A stretch of DNA of 64,000 bases from Bacteroidales bacterium (GTDB lineage: Bacteria > Bacteroidota > Bacteroidia > Bacteroidales > F082): positions 1 through 64,000 of the forward strand of contig JAFPWT010000008.1 in the NCBI GenBank assembly GCA_017394865.1, written 5' to 3'. A program made the position numbers and the translations under genes. A model generated the notes under the pieces. That model was given only the letters and a program-made list of their open reading frames with translations. It was not told the DNA's origin and ran no database searches. This document shows, one piece after another, positions 54,707 to 63,160 of the stretch (position 1 is the stretch's first letter; every line of letters starts with the position of its first letter).

Positions 54707-54714
54707 TACTTTTG
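54707..54714 (+). promoter_or_regulatory. Distal -7 box upstream of the DUF5053 gene
   Basis: TACTTTTG matches TAnnTTTG. A second, better promoter follows at 54727-54756. Confidence 0.45.
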
Positions 54715-54726
54715 CACAGAAAAAAG

Positions 54727-54756
54727 TTGATAGTACGAATATTTGTACTATCTTTG
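54727..54756 (+). promoter_or_regulatory. Proximal promoter of the DUF5053 gene with an operator-like palindrome in the spacer
   Basis: TTG (54727-54729) and TATCTTTG (54749-54756) have a 19-base spacer. Within it TAGTAC (54731-54736) and GTACTA (54745-54750) form a perfect inverted repeat reaching into the -7 box, a natural place for a repressor. Confidence 0.65.
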
Positions 54757-54802
54757 CAAAATCAAACCAATGAAAGGGTGAGGAATAAAAAAGAAAAAGA
54801 CC

Positions 54803-55057
54803 ATGGCTACGATGATTTTAAAAGAAACCCAGCAAGGAACAATGAAAAAACAATTGGAAGACATACTTTTAGCCATTTCATGGCGGGAACTTGCACACCG
54901 CTACTTCGAGAAATCCGGCTCATGGCTATACCACAAACTTGACGGCGTCGACGGAAACAAGAAGCCTACCGAGTTTACCATGGAAGAACGTTATCAACTG
55001 AAAGGCGCTTTAGTGGATCTAGCGGATCGGATCAGGAAAGCGGCAGATACCATTTAA
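54803..55057 (+). CDS. DUF5053 family small protein
   Basis: Protein of 84 aa, helical and without signal or membrane segment. The stretch AISWRELAHRYFEKSGSWLYHKLDG and the end LKGALVDLADRIRKAADTI are the DUF5053 signature, a common small family in gut Bacteroidales. The middle (WRELAHRYF...SWLYHKL) resembles a helix-turn-helix, so DNA binding is possible, which is my inference. The ATG at 54803 lies about 40 bases after the proximal promoter; 54842 is an alternative start. It converges with the MFS gene, four bases apart. Confidence 0.8.
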   Translation: MATMILKETQQGTMKKQLEDILLAISWRELAHRYFEKSGSWLYHKLDGVDGNKKPTEFTMEERYQLKGALVDLADRIRKAADTI

Positions 55058-55061
55058 AACA

Positions 55062-56255
55062 TTACCGTATTTTATTCCGCTGATAATGCGGAGTCACCAC
55101 GAGGATGAAGAAAATCAACGAGACCAGCACCGAACCTGAAGCCACCAAATAGGCAGTGGCAAAGGAGAAATGCTCCGCCAGCATGCCGCCGGAGAAGATG
55201 CCGATGCCCAGACCGAGGTCCCAGGAGGTTAGATAGGTTGAAGTGGCAGTGCCACGTTGGGCATTGGTACCCAGATTAATGAATAAAGCGTTGAACGAAG
55301 GGAAGGATGCTCCAAAGCCCAAACCGCAACACAAAGCGATCAACAGGAAAGCCACCGCGGTGTAGGTGGAGCCGATGGCGTTGACGTAATGGCATAGGCC
55401 CAGTCCCAAAAGGGCAACCACGGTAATCGCCAAGCCTAAAGCGATCGTCTGGGTGACTTTGCCACGGTCGACCATCTTGCCGGAAAAGAGGCGGGAGACA
55501 ATCAAACCGACGGCATAGACGGTAAAGAACAGTCCACTGCTGATAGACAGTTCCATTTCTTTGGCGTATAAAGCGATGTAATTGGAAATCTGCCCATAAG
55601 CGAATGCCAATAAAGTAAACGAGATGCCGGCCAGCAGCCCTTTGATCAAGATGAAACGATCCAACGAAATCGGAGGACGCTTCACCGGCGGACGCACTTT
55701 GGTTCTGATACGCGAGGCGAACAATGCCGCCAAAAAACTGCATCCCATGCAACCCAAAAAGATGGCATTGAAGCTAAGATGCTCGTATACAAACAAGCCC
55801 ACCATGGGTCCCACAGCCATGGCAATGTTGTTGGCCACCCCGAAATAGCCAATGCCCTCTCCCCTATGCTCCGACGGCACCACGTCGATTACCAAAGTGT
55901 TACCACCTACCGAAGTCATGCCGAAGGCGAGACCATGGACCACCCGAATGATAATCAGCATGGTGATGGTAGTGGCAAAAGGATAACCGCAGAACACAGC
56001 AGTAAACAGCGACAAGGCCAGTAGATATAGCGGTTTACGCTTGAAGGTATCCATCATGTAACCCGAGAAGGGGCGCACCACCAAGGTGGCCAGTGTATAG
56101 CACGAAATCACCGTGCCGATGATGGCGTTGTTTCCCTTGAACTGCTCGATAATAAAGAATGGCAATACTGGCAAAAGCAGATAGAACGAAAAGAAAAACA
56201 AGAAGTTAGCCGCACATAAACACAGGTAATTCTTGTTAAAAAGCTTTTCTTCCAT
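55062..56255 (-). CDS. MFS transporter
   Basis: Inner-membrane permease of 397 aa with twelve predicted helices. The ATG at 56255 (MEEKLFNKNYLCLC) starts just before the first helix; the longer frame to 56420 would run through the promoter and into the divergent NUDIX gene. MFS motif A (GYMMDTFKRKPLY, between helices 2 and 3) and its second-half counterpart (GKMVDRGKV) are visible. The fold suggests drug/H+ antiport or sugar efflux, but the substrate is unknown. Confidence 0.9.
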   Translation of the reverse strand: MEEKLFNKNYLCLCAANFLFFFSFYLLLPVLPFFIIEQFKGNNAIIGTVISCYTLATLVVRPFSGYMMDTFKRKPLYLLALSLFTAVFCGYPFATTITMLIIIRVVHGLAFGMTSVGGNTLVIDVVPSEHRGEGIGYFGVANNIAMAVGPMVGLFVYEHLSFNAIFLGCMGCSFLAALFASRIRTKVRPPVKRPPISLDRFILIKGLLAGISFTLLAFAYGQISNYIALYAKEMELSISSGLFFTVYAVGLIVSRLFSGKMVDRGKVTQTIALGLAITVVALLGLGLCHYVNAIGSTYTAVAFLLIALCCGLGFGASFPSFNALFINLGTNAQRGTATSTYLTSWDLGLGIGIFSGGMLAEHFSFATAYLVASGSVLVSLIFFILVVTPHYQRNKIR

Positions 56256-56278
56256 GATAAGTTTTCGTTTTCGGGCTG

Positions 56279-56286
56279 CAAAATTA
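56279..56286 (-). promoter_or_regulatory. Bacteroidetes -7 box for the MFS gene
   Basis: Minus strand reads TAATTTTG (TAnnTTTG), 23 bases before the ATG at 56255; it decides that start. Confidence 0.6.
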
Positions 56287-56319
56287 ACAAAGATGTCGTT
56301 ATTATAAAGAGGAATTTCG

Positions 56320-56327
56320 TATTTTTG
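56320..56327 (+). promoter_or_regulatory. Bacteroidetes -7 box for the seven-gene NUDIX-to-CotH run
   Basis: TATTTTTG ends 11 bases before the ATG at 56339, giving a very short leader. It is the only convincing promoter seen before 63101 on this strand. Confidence 0.65.
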
Positions 56328-56338
56328 CAGTTCTTGAA

Positions 56339-56905
56339 ATGAGCATGGAACTACTGGATTTATACGACAACGATTTGAGATACACTGGCCAGACTGTGGA
56401 ACGCGGCAAGATGATTCCACAAGGGCTGATGATCCCTATTGTGGCCGTGTTTATCCATAACAACGAAGGAAAATACTTGATTCAGAAAGTGGCCGAGTCG
56501 AAAGGCGGCTACTATGCCACCACCGCCGGTCATGTGAAGTCGGGCGAGATGGACTTTACCATCTCCATGCAACGCGAACTCAAGGAAGAGCTCGGCCTCA
56601 GCATCACCCAAAGCGAGCTGAAACTCCTAAGAATCCGTCGGTACGGCTACAAGTTTACCCTTCTCTATATGCTAAAGAGCAACGTCCCTGTGGACATGTT
56701 GCGCCTGCAGAAGGAAGAGGTGGATTCCGTGCAATGGCTGAGCCGCGAGGAGATCGAGAAACTCTGCGATGAGGGCAAGTTCAACAAAATCCATTATCAG
56801 TTGCTTTTGGATTGTGAAGAACGCTTGACTTCACTTCATCTGAAAGAAAAGAAACCCAAGACTAACCCTGAAGAATCTATTAATATCGAAATAACAAAAC
56901 AATGA
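56339..56905 (+). CDS. NUDIX hydrolase
   Basis: Cytoplasmic pyrophosphohydrolase of 188 aa. The Nudix box starts at GHVKSGE and ends RELKEELGL, but there are eight rather than seven residues between its Glu and the RE pair, one more than the GX5EX7REUXEEXGU pattern. Layout (LLDLYDNDLRYTGQTVERG, then VFIHNNEGKYLIQKV) resembles IPP-isomerase/YfcD-like members. Start at 56339 or the in-frame ATG at 56345. Its TGA overlaps the next gene's ATG (ATGA), so it heads a coupled set. Substrate unknown. Confidence 0.87.
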   Translation: MSMELLDLYDNDLRYTGQTVERGKMIPQGLMIPIVAVFIHNNEGKYLIQKVAESKGGYYATTAGHVKSGEMDFTISMQRELKEELGLSITQSELKLLRIRRYGYKFTLLYMLKSNVPVDMLRLQKEEVDSVQWLSREEIEKLCDEGKFNKIHYQLLLDCEERLTSLHLKEKKPKTNPEESINIEITKQ

Positions 56906-58977
56906 TTGCAAAAGAATTACTCAACCCTCGCAGCATCGTCATTTGCGGTGCTTCGTCAGACATTCATAAACCCGGCGGCAAATCGCTGAAAAACCTCTTG
57001 GAGAGCCCCTTCAAGGGCAAGATTTACGCCGTCAACCCCAAGGAGACCGAAGTGCAGGGCGTGAAATGCTATGCCAAAGTGGACGACTTGCCAGAACAGG
57101 TGGACTGCGCCTTACTGTGCATCGCCGCCAAGTTCTGCGCCCAGACCGTCGACGTGCTGGCCAAAGAAAAAGGCTGCAAGGGCTTCATCATCATCAGCGC
57201 TGGCTTCTCGGAGGAGAGCCACGAGGGTGCTGAGATCGAGAAACACATTGTCGACACCATCAACAGTGTGGGCGGCTCGCTCATTGGCCCCAACTGCACC
57301 GGCTTCCTCAACGTGAACTACGCCGGCTGCTTCGACACCCCCATCCCGCCGTTGGATCCCAAAGGCGTGGACTTCATCACCGGTTCCGGTGCCACCGCCG
57401 TGTTCATCAAAGAGTACGGTATGAGCAACGGCTTGAAGTTCAACAGTGTTTGGGCGGTAGGCAACAGCGCCCAGCTGGGTATCGAGGATGTACTCGAGCA
57501 CTTGGATGAGACCTTCGATCCCGAGAAGTCGAGCCATGTCATCATGCTTTACATGGAGAAGATCGGCGACCCGATGCGTCTGCTCAAGCATAGCCGCAGC
57601 CTCATCAACAAGGGCTGCCATATCGCCGCCATCAAGAGTGGTGGCTCCGCTGCAGGCAGCCGCGCCGCATCATCGCATACCGGTGCTCTCGCCACCAACG
57701 ACGCCGCTGTCGACGCCCTGTTCCGCAAGGCCGGCATCGTGCGCTGCCACAACCGTCAGGAGCTGACCACCGTGTGCGGCGTGTTCATGCATCCCGAGAT
57801 CAAAGGCAAACGCTGCGCCGTGATCACCCACGCCGGCGGTCCCGCCGTCATGCTCACCGACGTGCTCAGCGACGGTGGCATGGAGGTGCCTCCGCTGAAG
57901 GACCACCCCGCCAGCCCCGCCCTGCTCGAGAAGCTCTTCGGAGGCAGCTCCGTGGGTAATCCCATCGACTTCCTCGCCACCGGTACCGCCGAACAACTGG
58001 GCTATATCATCGACACCGTCGAAAACGAATACGACGAGATCGACTTCTCCGTGGTCATCTTCGGCTCACCCGGACTGTTCAGCAACAAGGAGGTCTACGA
58101 CCTGCTCGACGAGAAGATGAAGACTTGCAAGAAACCCATCTTCCCCGTGCTGCCTTCCATCATCAACGTGAAGGACGAGATCAACGACTTCATCAGCAAG
58201 GGCCGTATCAACTTCCCCGAGGAGTGCGTGCTGGGCAACGCCCTCTGCAAAGTCTACAACACCCCGAAGCCGCAACCTGAACATGTGGATCTGCCCCAGA
58301 TCGACGTGGCCCGCATCCGCCGCACCATCGACCGCTGCAAGGACGGCTACCTGGAGATCGCCGACTACAACGAGCTGCTCGACGCTGCTGGCATCAGCCG
58401 CAAGAAGAGCGTGGAGGTGAGCAAGAAAGAAGACGCCCTGGCCTTCGCCAAGGAGGTGGGCTGCTCGAAGGATGTACCGCTGGTGATGAAGGTCGTCGGC
58501 CCGCTCCACAAGAGCGACGTGGGCGGCGTGACCCTCGGCGTGAAAGACCTCGACACCGTGGCCAAGGAATTCGACCGCCTGATGGCCATCAAGGACACCT
58601 ACGCCGTAGAAATGTACCCGATGCTCGACGGTACCGACGTCTACATCGGCGCCATCAAGGATCCGAAGTTCGGCCATCAGATCTTCTTCGGACTGGGCGG
58701 CATCTTCATCGAGGTGCTGAAAGACGTTCAATCAGCCCTGGCACCCATCACCGCCGACGAAGCCAAAGAGATGCTCAAGCAACTCAAGGGCTATAAGATC
58801 CTGCAAGGCGTCCGTGGCCAAGAAGGTGTCAACCTCGATCTTTACGCCGACCAGGTGGCCCGTGTGAGCGCCCTCGTGCAGGCTGCTCCCGAGATCGCCG
58901 AGATGGACCTCAACCCGTTGCTGGGTAACCCACGCTATGTGACTGCCGTTGACGCTAGAATCCGAATCGAAAAGTAA
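56902..58977 (+). CDS. ADP-forming acetyl/acyl-CoA synthetase, fused alpha-beta form
   Basis: Cytoplasmic enzyme of 691 aa that makes ATP from ADP and phosphate while releasing an acid from its CoA thioester. In order: CoA-binding domain (1-130, VICGASSDIHKPGG), succinyl-CoA-ligase-like domain with catalytic His259 in ASSHTGALA, ligase domain (HAGGPAVMLTD), then the ATP-grasp beta part (about 470-691) with LVMKVVGPLHKSDVGGV and EMDLNPLL. The fused form is seen in several anaerobic bacteria and protists. In a peptide-degrading anaerobe it would give substrate-level ATP from acetate or branched acids. C-rich codons suggest high expression. It overlaps the NUDIX gene by four bases. Confidence 0.94.
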   Translation: MIAKELLNPRSIVICGASSDIHKPGGKSLKNLLESPFKGKIYAVNPKETEVQGVKCYAKVDDLPEQVDCALLCIAAKFCAQTVDVLAKEKGCKGFIIISAGFSEESHEGAEIEKHIVDTINSVGGSLIGPNCTGFLNVNYAGCFDTPIPPLDPKGVDFITGSGATAVFIKEYGMSNGLKFNSVWAVGNSAQLGIEDVLEHLDETFDPEKSSHVIMLYMEKIGDPMRLLKHSRSLINKGCHIAAIKSGGSAAGSRAASSHTGALATNDAAVDALFRKAGIVRCHNRQELTTVCGVFMHPEIKGKRCAVITHAGGPAVMLTDVLSDGGMEVPPLKDHPASPALLEKLFGGSSVGNPIDFLATGTAEQLGYIIDTVENEYDEIDFSVVIFGSPGLFSNKEVYDLLDEKMKTCKKPIFPVLPSIINVKDEINDFISKGRINFPEECVLGNALCKVYNTPKPQPEHVDLPQIDVARIRRTIDRCKDGYLEIADYNELLDAAGISRKKSVEVSKKEDALAFAKEVGCSKDVPLVMKVVGPLHKSDVGGVTLGVKDLDTVAKEFDRLMAIKDTYAVEMYPMLDGTDVYIGAIKDPKFGHQIFFGLGGIFIEVLKDVQSALAPITADEAKEMLKQLKGYKILQGVRGQEGVNLDLYADQVARVSALVQAAPEIAEMDLNPLLGNPRYVTAVDARIRIEK

Positions 58978-58979
58978 CT

Positions 58980-59306
58980 ATGATTATCAAGGAACGCGCA
59001 TACATTTACATGATCTACGCCGCCCTGGTGCTGTTCACCTATTTCGGCGACCGTATCCTTAAAAAAAGCGAACGGAAATACCGTATCATAGGATACCTCA
59101 TGTGCATCATCGGCGACCTAGGCATTTTGGCGTGTGGCTTAAGCGTGTATTTTCTTTACAAGGAAAAAGACTACGAGATTGCTTCCCAGACCGGTTTTGT
59201 GTTGGGAGGCATTCTCTTCGGCGTGTGCGTCCTCTGCCTGCTTGGCCGATATTGGCAAAACAAGGAATTGGATAAACGCAGAAGGAAAGGGCAGGAGGAA
59301 TCATGA
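58980..59306 (+). CDS. Small membrane protein, function unknown
   Basis: Protein of 108 aa, no family recognised. Three hydrophobic segments (about 9-24, 37-58, 70-90) alternate with charged loops (RILKKSERKYR) and a basic C-terminus (KELDKRRRKGQEE). It starts two bases after the acyl-CoA synthetase stop and overlaps the next gene by four bases (ATGA), so it belongs to the same mRNA. A real gene by position and by the fit of its boundaries. Confidence 0.75.
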   Translation: MIIKERAYIYMIYAALVLFTYFGDRILKKSERKYRIIGYLMCIIGDLGILACGLSVYFLYKEKDYEIASQTGFVLGGILFGVCVLCLLGRYWQNKELDKRRRKGQEES

Positions 59307-60010
59307 AAAAATCCGACCTCATCACGATATTGATCGTCGCCGCCGTAGTATGCGGTTTTGCCTTCATCCCAGGGGCGTGGGATTGGTTTAACACCACTAC
59401 CACCAACCACGGCTTGTTGATGAGTTTCTTCAAGTTCGCCATTCTGGGCACCTTCGGCGAGATGCTCGCTTTACGCATCCGCGAAGGCGTGTATATCAAG
59501 AAAGGCTTCGGCCTGCTGCCCAAAATGTTGATTTGGGGTGTGCTGGGTGTGGTGATCGCCTCAGCGATGACGATCTTCAAGACCGGAACGGTGAAGCTGC
59601 TCGATGGTGGTTTCCATCTTGATGGCAAAGCCTCGGATTGGTTTGAGGTAAAAGACGGTGTTGTCCCTCCGCTCAGCTGGGGTAAATTCTTCGTGGCCCT
59701 CTGCGTAAGTGTGCTGATGAACACCCTGTTTGCCCCGGTGTTCATGACCTTCCACAAGATCACCGACATCCACATCGCCGAGACCGGTGGCAGCCTCATC
59801 GGCTTTTTCAGCCACCGGCTGAAGATCCGCGAGACCCTCTCAAAGAAAATCAACTGGGACATCCAATACGGCTTCGTCTTCGCCAAGACCATCCCGCTGT
59901 TCTGGTACCCCGCCCATACGATCACTTTCCTGCTACCGCCAACCCTTCAAGTGCTGTTTGCAGCCTTCCTGGGCGTGGCGCTGGGTGTGATCCTAAGTAT
60001 CAAAAAATAA
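59303..60010 (+). CDS. Polytopic membrane protein, function unknown
   Basis: Protein of 235 aa with about five to six hydrophobic segments, the last two in FWYPAHTITFLLPPTLQVL and the C-terminal glycine-rich helix. The PAHTITFLLPP segment faintly recalls Mpv17/PMP22-type proteins, a weak resemblance that I would not use for a name. It is coupled to the gene before it (ATGA) and lies 12 bases before the small lipoprotein gene. Nothing in it suggests a transporter motif. Confidence 0.75.
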   Translation: MKKSDLITILIVAAVVCGFAFIPGAWDWFNTTTTNHGLLMSFFKFAILGTFGEMLALRIREGVYIKKGFGLLPKMLIWGVLGVVIASAMTIFKTGTVKLLDGGFHLDGKASDWFEVKDGVVPPLSWGKFFVALCVSVLMNTLFAPVFMTFHKITDIHIAETGGSLIGFFSHRLKIRETLSKKINWDIQYGFVFAKTIPLFWYPAHTITFLLPPTLQVLFAAFLGVALGVILSIKK

Positions 60011-60022
60011 AAACAAGGCATT

Positions 60023-60217
60023 ATGAAAACTTACAAATGGCTTAGAGGACTCCTGAAAGCATCGGCATTCACCACGGTGATGTTCGTGATGCAGGCCTGC
60101 TATGGCACGCCACAGCAGTACAAGGAGCCCGACTACGACGAGGGAGAAGAGACCACCCAAGTGGTTGACACCCTGGAAGTCAATCAGGAAGTCGTTCTGG
60201 AAGCCGAAGCGGAGTGA
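60023..60217 (+). CDS. Small putative lipoprotein of a radical SAM/lipoprotein system
   Basis: Protein of 64 aa. The N-terminus (MKTYKWLRGLLKASAFTTVM) is a signal segment ending at QAC, with Cys26 as the possible lipid site; the motif CYGTP (26-30) follows. The rest is short and acidic (DYDEGEE ... EAEAE). It starts immediately before a radical SAM/SPASM gene. From memory, Haft and co-workers described a Bacteroidetes pairing of a radical SAM enzyme with a small CYGTP-like lipoprotein, whose modification, if any, is unknown; this pair fits that description. Whether the protein is a substrate or a partner is not known. Confidence 0.75.
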   Translation: MKTYKWLRGLLKASAFTTVMFVMQACYGTPQQYKEPDYDEGEETTQVVDTLEVNQEVVLEAEAE

Positions 60218-60220
60218 TCC

Positions 60221-61282
60221 ATGCTTCAGGCCTTCCATAACTATTTCAGGAAAAAAGAGACCCAACTCCATGAGTTGAATTATCTCTTTTGGGAATGCAC
60301 CCAACGCTGCAACCTTAACTGCAGGCACTGCGGCTCGGACTGCACCGCATCTTCCATGTATAAGGACATGCCTTTCGAAGATTTCCTGAAGGCCATCCAG
60401 CCCCTTGAAACCAAATTCAAGCGTAACTCGATTCTTGTGGTCATCACCGGAGGCGAGCCGTTGGTTCGCAAGGACCTCGCCGACTGCGGACGGCAACTGC
60501 GGCAACACGGCTTCCCATGGGGCATCGTCAGCAACGGCTTCGCCTACGACGAGGCACGGCACAAGGAACTGATGGGCGCCGGATTGTGCAGCATCACCTT
60601 CAGCCTCGACGGACTACGCGGCACCCACGACGCCTTCCGAAAACGACAGGGCAGCTTCGACCACACCCTAAACGCCATCGACTTAGTGGCCAACGAGAAA
60701 AGGAAACTCGCCTACGACATCGTCACCTGCGTCAACCCCACCAATATCGACGAGCTGGAAGCACTGAAGAAACTACTCATCGAGCATCACGTGAAGTCGT
60801 GGCGATTCTTCACCATCGAGCCCATCGGCCGCGCCGCCACCGACCCCAATCTGCAACTCAGCAACCAACAGTTCCGGCAGCTGATGGACTTCATCGCCCA
60901 AACTCGCAAAGAAGGGTTGATCGATGCCAAGTTCAGCTGCGAAGCCTATGTGGGACCTTATGAACGCAAGGTCCGCGACTGGTACTACTTCTGCCGCGCT
61001 GGTATCACCATCGGATCGGTGCTGGTGGACGGATCCATCTCAGCCTGCCCCAACATCAACCGAAAGTTCGTCCAAGGCAACATCTATCATGACGACTTCC
61101 TTGACGTATGGGAGAACCGCTTTCAGCCCTTCCGCGACCGCAGCTGGATGAAAGTCGGCATCTGCAAGGACTGCAAAGTTTACAAAAACTGTCTGGGCGG
61201 CGCCATGCACCTGCACCATTCCGACACCGGCGAGATCATCCAGTGCCATTATCAAAAACTCGTGGATTCAAGTGATGATTAA
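60221..61282 (+). CDS. Radical SAM/SPASM enzyme of the rSAM/lipoprotein type
   Basis: Iron-sulfur enzyme of 353 aa. The 4Fe-4S cluster motif is Cys30-x3-Cys34-x2-Cys37 (CNLNCRHC), preceded by Cys26 and followed by Cys41. VITGGEPLVRKDL and FSLDGLRGTHD are the usual SAM-domain motifs. The C-terminal SPASM region (about 255-353) has Cys in SISACPNI, ICKDCKVYKNCLGG and IQCHY, consistent with auxiliary clusters used for peptide modification. It starts three bases after the small lipoprotein gene and overlaps the CotH-like gene by eight bases. Peptide or protein modification is the expected role; the chemistry cannot be predicted. Confidence 0.9.
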   Translation: MLQAFHNYFRKKETQLHELNYLFWECTQRCNLNCRHCGSDCTASSMYKDMPFEDFLKAIQPLETKFKRNSILVVITGGEPLVRKDLADCGRQLRQHGFPWGIVSNGFAYDEARHKELMGAGLCSITFSLDGLRGTHDAFRKRQGSFDHTLNAIDLVANEKRKLAYDIVTCVNPTNIDELEALKKLLIEHHVKSWRFFTIEPIGRAATDPNLQLSNQQFRQLMDFIAQTRKEGLIDAKFSCEAYVGPYERKVRDWYYFCRAGITIGSVLVDGSISACPNINRKFVQGNIYHDDFLDVWENRFQPFRDRSWMKVGICKDCKVYKNCLGGAMHLHHSDTGEIIQCHYQKLVDSSDD

Positions 61283-63101
61283 GCGTTTCCTGACATCTTT
61301 GCTCCTGCTCATTGCATTGGGTTCCATGGCACAAAATGAAGCGGTCATCTTTTCCGCCGACGGCGGTTTTTACGCCCAGAGTTTCCCCCTTTCGCTCTAT
61401 TGCTACTATCCTAATCATCACATCCGCTACACCATCAACGGCAACACCCCCGATGCTCACTCTCCCCTTTTCGAGACGCCGTTGTTTCTCGACGCCAGCC
61501 TGTATTCCAAATCTGACATCTACACCATCCAAATCTCTCCCGACGACTTGGTCTACATCCCTGACACTATACAACACGTCATCGTGATCAGGGCCGCCGT
61601 GTTCGACGAAGAGGAGCAATGCATCAGTCCGGTAGTCACCCAAACCTATCTCATTAATGAACTAGGGCTCGATGCCCACGGCCTTGGTGTGCTTTCCATC
61701 TGCGCCGATTCGCTCGACCTGTTCGATTATGAAACCGGCATCTTCGTCCCAGGCGTTTATTGGGATCCCGAACGGCCCGACATCACCGGCAACTACTTCC
61801 AGCGTGGAAAAGAATGGGAACGTGTTGTCAACGTAGAGTTTTACGAGTCAAACAACAGCGGAATCAACCAGACCTGCGGGTTAAGGACTCACGGGCATAT
61901 CTCAAGAATCTATCCTTCCAAAGGGATGAAGATCTATGCCCGCGAAGAGTACGGAAAGAAGCGCTTCAAGCACCGCTTCTTCGACGACACCCCCCTCAAT
62001 AGCTTCAAGCATCTGGTCCTCAAGCCCTACTCCACCAACTGGCCATACTCGGGCACCCAGAACTACCTCAGTAACCGAATAGCCCAACAAATCGGACTCG
62101 ATGCCGCCTGCTCACGACCCATCTTGGTGTTCATCAACGGCGAATATTGGGGCTTATACTTCCTGCAGGAGAAACTGGACGAGCACTATCTGGAGGATCA
62201 TTACGACATCGACATCGAGCAATGCAACCTCGTTGGCGACTGGTACGGAGAGATGGAATACGGTCAAGGCGACGGCTTCATCCAGATGATGAACCAGCTG
62301 GAGAGCGCCGACCTCTCGGATGAAGAGCAGTATGCAGCGCTCTGCCGTCAAATCGACTTGAACAATTTCATCGACTACATGATCTACGAGACCTACATCG
62401 GCAACACTGACTGGCCTGGGAACAACATGCGCTGCTGGCAGGTCGGTGACGGAAAATGGCGATGGCTGTTTTTCGACGGTGACCTGTCGCTGATCGACCA
62501 GACATTCGACGCCTTTGGAAACGCCGTCTACACAGGCGATCCCACTTGGTGCAACAACCAACAGTCCACACTGATGTTTCGAAGACTACTGGAGAACAAC
62601 GAGTTCAAGGAGGCCTTCTCGCAGCGTCTGCATGAACTTTGCAATGGGCCGCTGCAATACGACTCCATCGCGCCATACCATCAAGCCATGATGCAGGCCC
62701 TCGCCCCTTCTATTGACGACCAAGGGCATCGGTTCGGGCACCCTTCATCCATAGATTATTGGCTATATGCAAACTACCTCATCGATGATTTCCTGAAACA
62801 AAGAACAGCAACCTACCTCGACGAGTTTGCGCAACTGAACATGTTCAAGCCAAGCCAAGCTGCCGATACCGACGATTTCATCTGTTTCCCCAATCCTACC
62901 AACGACGTGGTCTACATCCAACTGCTCAACGGGAGGTCACGTCCCCTTGAAATCACCGTGAGCGATGCCTTGGGAAGGGTCTATGCGCACGAGAACCATT
63001 ATTTCGTTCCCTCGGAAACCCTGCAAATCGGCTCCTCACTGAATCCAGGTCTTTACATCGTTAAGATCGGCAGCTGTTACCATCGTTTTCTGAAAAATTA
63101 A
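61275..63101 (+). CDS. CotH-like protein kinase with chitobiase-type domain and T9SS sorting domain
   Basis: Secreted protein of 608 aa. The ATG at 61275 is preferred to a GTG one codon upstream; signal peptide about 1-20 (ending GSMAQ). A chitobiase/hexosaminidase C-terminal-like domain (about 25-130, IRYTINGNTPDAHSPLF) precedes a CotH kinase domain (about 175-500) with FKHLVLKPY, GLYFLQEKLDEHYL, DWPGNNMRCW and WLFFDGDLSL, matching the Lys, Glu, Asn and Asp of the CotH active site. It ends in a type A T9SS signal (FPNPTNDVVYI...GLYIVKI). CotH kinases phosphorylate secreted proteins in spore formers; the substrate here is unknown. It overlaps the radical SAM gene, so both come from one mRNA. 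Confidence 0.88.
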   Translation: MIKRFLTSLLLLIALGSMAQNEAVIFSADGGFYAQSFPLSLYCYYPNHHIRYTINGNTPDAHSPLFETPLFLDASLYSKSDIYTIQISPDDLVYIPDTIQHVIVIRAAVFDEEEQCISPVVTQTYLINELGLDAHGLGVLSICADSLDLFDYETGIFVPGVYWDPERPDITGNYFQRGKEWERVVNVEFYESNNSGINQTCGLRTHGHISRIYPSKGMKIYAREEYGKKRFKHRFFDDTPLNSFKHLVLKPYSTNWPYSGTQNYLSNRIAQQIGLDAACSRPILVFINGEYWGLYFLQEKLDEHYLEDHYDIDIEQCNLVGDWYGEMEYGQGDGFIQMMNQLESADLSDEEQYAALCRQIDLNNFIDYMIYETYIGNTDWPGNNMRCWQVGDGKWRWLFFDGDLSLIDQTFDAFGNAVYTGDPTWCNNQQSTLMFRRLLENNEFKEAFSQRLHELCNGPLQYDSIAPYHQAMMQALAPSIDDQGHRFGHPSSIDYWLYANYLIDDFLKQRTATYLDEFAQLNMFKPSQAADTDDFICFPNPTNDVVYIQLLNGRSRPLEITVSDALGRVYAHENHYFVPSETLQIGSSLNPGLYIVKIGSCYHRFLKN

Positions 63102-63128
63102 TTTTTTTCAAAAAAAATCACTTTTTTC

Positions 63129-63158
63129 TTGACATGAATGTTTTTTGTTGTATTTTTG
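63129..63158 (+). promoter_or_regulatory. Consensus Bacteroidetes promoter for the ABC gene
   Basis: TTG (63129-63131, extended TTGACA) and TATTTTTG (63151-63158) with a 19-base spacer. Transcription should start near 63165, inside the palindrome described separately. Confidence 0.75.
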
Positions 63159-63160
63159 CA

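Noticed and set aside
56256-56420. Longer MFS frame
   Set aside because: The extension crosses the divergent promoter region and the NUDIX start; the protein begins normally at MEEKLF.
63095-63128. AT-only palindrome after the CotH-like gene as a terminator
   Set aside because: The stem has almost no GC pairs and no distinct loop; too weak to call.
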